Assembly: GCA_963592205.1 (NCBI GenBank)
Contig: CAVAVU010000050.1
Coordinates: 1-36,826 of the forward strand
From: Claveliimonas sp963592205
GTDB lineage: Bacteria > Bacillota > Clostridia > Lachnospirales > Lachnospiraceae
Direction of reading: 5' to 3'
DNA: 36,826 bases
The position numbers and the translations under genes were made by a program. Positions within the stretch are counted from its first letter, which is position 1. Every line of letters begins with the position of its first letter. Below, piece after piece: positions 33,994 through 36,826 of the stretch. Under the pieces are notes generated by a model. That model was given only the letters and a program-made list of their open reading frames with translations. It searched no databases and had not been told where the DNA came from.

Positions 33994-34022
33994 ATTATAC
34001 TCACTGACTTTTTTAATGTCAA
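33994..34022 (-). promoter_or_regulatory. Promoter of the pheST T-box transcript
   Basis: Minus strand: perfect TTGACA, a 17-base spacer and perfect TATAAT. The -35 contains the stop codon TGA of the yihY-like gene. Confidence 0.9.
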
Positions 34023-34924
34023 GCCGATTCTTGCGTTTCTGAAGCGGTTTCCCGTACTTCTTCTGTATCTTCCGCCTTCTCTTCAATCGTTTCCTTCTTA
34101 TCTGCTCCGGTAAACAGCACATCCTTCATATAGATATTAAGCTGCGCTCCAAACAGCACGCAATACATACAGAAATACAGCCAGAGCATAATCAACACGA
34201 TCGTGGTAAGACTGCCATACATATCTGAAAATCCTTTAAAAATATCCAGGTATACAGAAAACACCCAGGATATTACCAACCAGCCAATCGCTGAAAATAC
34301 AGCTCCCGGAATCTGCTTGCGGAACAGATCCTTTCTATTCGGCAGAAACTTATATATAAGGAGCAGAAAGCCAATCAATACCACCGGCGTAATCGTCATC
34401 CGCAATTCCATCAGCTTATTCGCCACATGCCTGATCGCCGGTATGTGAGATGTAATAAAGATATTCAGTGAATTACCGAATACTGACATAACCAATAGCA
34501 AAATAATCGCAATCAGGAACAACACCGTATAAAATGTTGCTCTAAAGCGAAGATAAATATAGTTACGTGTCTCCGGGCATCCATAGATTGTATTAAAGCC
34601 AGTGGAAATAGACAATACACCCTTACCGGCTGACCACAACGCCGTGACAACCGTAATCGGGATGATCGTACTTGACTGGTTATACACCTGATTCACAATT
34701 GATGTGATCAGGGAGTCTACACTGGTAGGAAATACCTGCACTACCGCTGTCATTACATCTGCCTTCGTAACCGGTGTATATCGAACCATCGTAAGCAAAA
34801 GCAAAATAATCGGAATCATAGATAACATAAAGAAATATGCAGCCTGAGCCGCATATGCTCCAACATGATGCCGTCCCATATCCTTGGGCACCTGCATTAC
34901 CTTCTCTATGGTCTCTCTTTTCAT
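34019..34924 (-). CDS. YihY/BrkB-family membrane protein
   Basis: 301 residues with six membrane helices (first MLSMIPIILLLLTMV; later FYTVLFLIAIILLLVMSVFG; VVLIGFLLLIYKFLP; IGWLVISWVFSVYL; TTIVLIMLWLYFCMYCVLFGAQLN). The family signature YGSLTTIVLIMLWLY...FGAQLN is in place near the C-terminus, and an acidic, Thr- and Glu-rich tail follows. Members were once named ribonuclease BN, a misassignment. The true function is unresolved, perhaps transport. The ATG follows GGAGG, and TTGAAA-17-TATGAT (34951-34979) is its promoter. Confidence 0.93.
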   Translation of the reverse strand: MKRETIEKVMQVPKDMGRHHVGAYAAQAAYFFMLSMIPIILLLLTMVRYTPVTKADVMTAVVQVFPTSVDSLITSIVNQVYNQSSTIIPITVVTALWSAGKGVLSISTGFNTIYGCPETRNYIYLRFRATFYTVLFLIAIILLLVMSVFGNSLNIFITSHIPAIRHVANKLMELRMTITPVVLIGFLLLIYKFLPNRKDLFRKQIPGAVFSAIGWLVISWVFSVYLDIFKGFSDMYGSLTTIVLIMLWLYFCMYCVLFGAQLNIYMKDVLFTGADKKETIEEKAEDTEEVRETASETQESA

Positions 34925-34950
34925 ACTAACCTCCGTAAATCAGTATGTGC

Positions 34951-34979
34951 ATCATACCATTTTCATTTGATTATTTCAA
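34951..34979 (-). promoter_or_regulatory. Promoter of the YihY-family gene
   Basis: Minus strand: TTGAAA, a 17-base spacer and TATGAT. Confidence 0.7.
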
Positions 34980-35007
34980 GTAAAAATATCAAATAACCAG
35001 TTCTCTG

Positions 35008-36330
35008 CTACCTGACATCCACATTTTGATAAAATAATTCCAGTATCTCAATATAACTTTTTCCATCCTTAGCCATCTCATTCGCGCCATTCTGACTCAT
35101 GCCGATACCATGTCCGTACCCACCGCCCGTAATCTCGTAGTTGTCTGCTTTTTTCTCTATAGAAATGAATGCACTCGGAAGTAATCTCTGGCTGTCTACG
35201 GTCTGTCCATCATTTCTTACAATCGAATATCCGGTTCCGCCAAGCGCCGTCCGGATCTTATTCTCTGTCTCCACAGTAATACTCCCTCCGGTTCCCACAG
35301 CCGTAAGTTCCACTGCCACATCACCATCGCCCCGTCTTGTTATTTCTACACTTTCCAGTGTTCCCAGATTCTTCCCGGCGTAGTTACTGAGAAGTGCGGA
35401 CATTCTGTCTGCAGAGATTTCTGCTGTCCAATGATACCAGGGCAGACTCTTTTCATAATCACCATCATCGCCACACACAGATATACTTTGCAGATATGCA
35501 TTGCCATCATTGACCTCACTTCCCCATGCCGTCATATCTGTTGTCTTACCACATGAAGTCGAAAAGTAATATGTAGAAGCAACATTTCCCTGATACCAGA
35601 CTACCTGACCTGCCGTATCTTCCACTGCCTGCATGGCAGCATCTGCCGGATAGCTGTTATTGTACACCTGATACTCCACGCTGTCATTGACATGTGCCTG
35701 ATATTCCGGATATGCATAATCCTGCATCTGCCGCACCGCATAACTTCTTGCACACACTGCCTGCGCTTTTAATGCTTCCATCTCATAAGATGCCGGCATT
35801 TCGCTCGGTACGACTCTGCACAGATAACTTTCCATCGGCAGTTCATTAATAACCGCCATACCTTCTTCACCGGAACATACCTCTATTATCCCTTCATAAG
35901 AAGGCACGCCCCGTCCACGCTCAATACTTTCCACACGGATCTCTTCCTTCGAATTCAATGGTTCTACTGAAAGATGTCCATTCTTCAGACGCGCATCATC
36001 AGCCAAAAGTGTCAGTACGCCTTCCGTCCACACTTCTTCCTGTCCGTCATATGCAAGCTTCAGTCCACTGTCTGCTGACAGACTGACTGAACTGTGCAGT
36101 ACACTCCCATAACTGCTTGTCATCAGTGCCACCCGGATATTCTGATTCTCCACTGCTCCGGCATTCTGATCTTTCTCTCCATTCTGCCCGTTCAACTTGC
36201 TCTCTGTCTGCTCTCCGGATCTGCCATTTCGGATCAGTTCCGGATGCATAAGACGCATTCCCGCCAGCACCAGACTCAACACTATCATAAAACTAATGAT
36301 GTATAAAATATATCGTTTCTGTCTTCTCAT
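35008..36330 (-). CDS. SpoIID/LytB-domain membrane-anchored protein
   Basis: 440 residues from the ATG at 36330. Residues 6-22 or so are a signal-anchor (YILYIISFMIVLSLVLAGM). A low-complexity linker (Asn, Gln, Glu, Gly) follows, then a SpoIID domain (about 170-440) with ELPMESYLCRVVPSEMPASYEMEALKAQAVCARSYA, STSCGKTTDM, and GYGHGIGMSQNGANEMA near the end. Such domains act on peptidoglycan glycan strands at the cell surface, in sporulation (SpoIID) or as amidase enhancers (LytB). The ribosome binding site is weak (GGAAAGAG 14 bases away), and an in-frame ATG at 36465 lies within the hairpin region. The start is therefore uncertain. Confidence 0.88.
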   Translation of the reverse strand: MRRQKRYILYIISFMIVLSLVLAGMRLMHPELIRNGRSGEQTESKLNGQNGEKDQNAGAVENQNIRVALMTSSYGSVLHSSVSLSADSGLKLAYDGQEEVWTEGVLTLLADDARLKNGHLSVEPLNSKEEIRVESIERGRGVPSYEGIIEVCSGEEGMAVINELPMESYLCRVVPSEMPASYEMEALKAQAVCARSYAVRQMQDYAYPEYQAHVNDSVEYQVYNNSYPADAAMQAVEDTAGQVVWYQGNVASTYYFSTSCGKTTDMTAWGSEVNDGNAYLQSISVCGDDGDYEKSLPWYHWTAEISADRMSALLSNYAGKNLGTLESVEITRRGDGDVAVELTAVGTGGSITVETENKIRTALGGTGYSIVRNDGQTVDSQRLLPSAFISIEKKADNYEITGGGYGHGIGMSQNGANEMAKDGKSYIEILELFYQNVDVR

Positions 36331-36435
36331 AATTGTATATCCAACTCTTTCCGAGACCGTTTTCTCTAATGTATGAACCTTCGCGACGGATTTAGAACCC
36401 CACTCATGCATCTCGCCTATCGGCTCGATGAACAT

Positions 36436-36484
36436 AAGCCGCCCTATAGAAATTCGTGCAAGCACGATTTCTGCATGGCAGCTT
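36436..36484 (-). repeat. Long nested hairpin in the SpoIID-like gene leader
   Basis: AAGCCGCC (36436-36443) pairs with GGCAGCTT (36477-36484), and inside it AGAAAT-T-CGTGC pairs with GCACG-ATTTCT (36448-36472). It begins just after a TATAAT -10 box (36485-36490, minus strand). Confidence 0.6.
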
Positions 36485-36492
36485 ATTATACA

Positions 36493-36520
36493 AAAAGAAC
36501 GGCTTTGCAGCCGTTCTTTT
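36493..36520 (-). terminator. Intrinsic terminator of the structured RNA
   Basis: AAAAGAACGGCT pairs with AGCCGTTCTTTT around a short loop. On the minus strand TTTTT follows directly. It closes the transcript that begins near 36710. Confidence 0.88.
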
Positions 36521-36710
36521 ATCTTTTGTATATCCCGAAATGCCGGTTTCTGTCTCTTGACTCCTAGCTGCTGCTAGGTGGGTGTCCGCATCCGCTTTTC
36601 TGCCTTCCCCTGCATATCTGGAGGCCTGACATATTACGGAGATATAAGAGTCCCGTTTAAAGTAATGTAGGTTCAAAACAACAGAAGTTGTCGCGCACCC
36701 CAGGTCACTG
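36493..36710 (-). ncRNA. Structured small RNA, candidate 6S RNA
   Basis: About 215 bases with its own promoter (36716-36744) and its own terminator, and no credible coding frame. Local and nested stems are visible on the minus strand: ACAAC-TTCT-GTTGT; CCT-ACATTAC ... GTAATATGT-C-AGG; GCCTCC ... GGGGAAGGC; CCTAGC-AGCA-GCTAGG; and a possible long pairing of GGGGTG near the start with CACCC downstream. The start (GTGACCTGGGGTGCG) and TTTTGAACC resemble what I recall of clostridial 6S RNA, but I cannot run a covariance model. The ncRNA call is stronger than the 6S call. Confidence 0.7.
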
Positions 36711-36715
36711 TAGTT

Positions 36716-36744
36716 ATTATAACCCAATCATATATTTTTTTCCA
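36716..36744 (-). promoter_or_regulatory. Promoter of the structured RNA
   Basis: Minus strand: TGGAAA, a 17-base spacer and a perfect TATAAT, 6 or 7 bases before the inferred RNA start. The region upstream (36745-36826) is very AT-rich and holds no recognised gene. Confidence 0.8.
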
Positions 36745-36826
36745 CTATTTTAGTAAAAAATATATAAAATTTATGAGCCATTTGTGATAATGTCCTAATA
36801 TACCACAAGGGAAAATGTCCCACATA

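Noticed and set aside
36541..36710. SRP RNA, RNase P RNA or tmRNA
   Set aside because: The signature segments (GTCAGG..GGAAGGAAGCAG; GAGGAAAGTCC; tRNA-like end) are missing.
36404..36727. A 107-residue open frame on the minus strand
   Set aside because: It runs through a promoter, a structured RNA and a strong terminator, has Cys- and Arg-rich random composition, and lacks a ribosome binding site.
1..36826. CRISPR arrays, prophage, insertion sequences, tRNA or rRNA genes
   Set aside because: No regularly spaced repeats, transposase or integrase genes, CCA-ended cloverleaves or rRNA segments were seen.

Overview
The window looks like a chromosomal segment of a gut Lachnospiraceae bacterium (Clostridia; a Dorea- or Mediterraneibacter-like genus is a guess). 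Evidence: moderate-GC coding with AGGAGG-type ribosome binding sites, an electron-bifurcating [FeFe]-hydrogenase HydABC set, a pheST operon behind a T-box leader, sporulation-type proteins (SpoIID, SpoIIE-like) and several small families that I associate with Lachnospiraceae (DUF6110, DUF6483, DUF3169). Most of it is core chromosome. I see no phage, transposase, CRISPR array, tRNA or rRNA. Two 10-N scaffold gaps (410-419 and 4181-4190) are each flanked by the same 9 bases on both sides, so both are probably joins of overlapping contigs.

Layout. 1-1430: AT-rich accessory end with a secreted Cys/His protein (broken by gap 1), a lipoprotein and a tandem structured repeat. 1428-4701: leuS, divergent from a small P-loop protein. 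4713-8826: a P-type metal ATPase with a DUF6110 partner, and an unrecognised large membrane protein. 8964-11039: an EF-G paralogue with altered GTPase motifs. 11242-13678: tyrA-aroA (aromatic amino acids). 13745-17475: a divergon of DUF6483 plus a frameshifted X-Pro dipeptidyl-peptidase facing an Xre regulator plus a DUF3169 membrane protein. Three perfect TGACAA-N6-TTGTCA palindromes lie on the divergent promoters. 17552-18889: MATE exporter with a structured leader. 19082-26999: hydrogenase locus (HydC-HydB-HydA, then a HAD phosphatase, a PAS-containing sensory [FeFe]-hydrogenase and a SpoIIE-type phosphatase). 27221-28653: a small conserved protein and a GAPDH gene broken by an internal deletion. 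28837-33525: pheS-pheT-queA behind a T-box. 34019-36330: YihY membrane protein and SpoIID-like protein. 36493-36710: an independently transcribed structured RNA, possibly 6S RNA.

How genes work together. HydABC would couple NADH and reduced ferredoxin to H2. The adjacent sensory hydrogenase and phosphatase look like a redox or H2 sensing output module. The Xre divergon appears to be a self-contained regulatory switch over a peptidase operon and a membrane protein. Two genes (pepX-like, gap-like) are broken as read. In the GAPDH case the break creates an ATGA stop/start overlap behind a perfect AGGAGG.

The least explained elements are the 36.5-36.7 kb RNA, the triple-operator divergon, the sensory hydrogenase-phosphatase pair, and hairpin-rich intergenic spacers at 1.2, 32.4, 33.6 and 36.4 kb.
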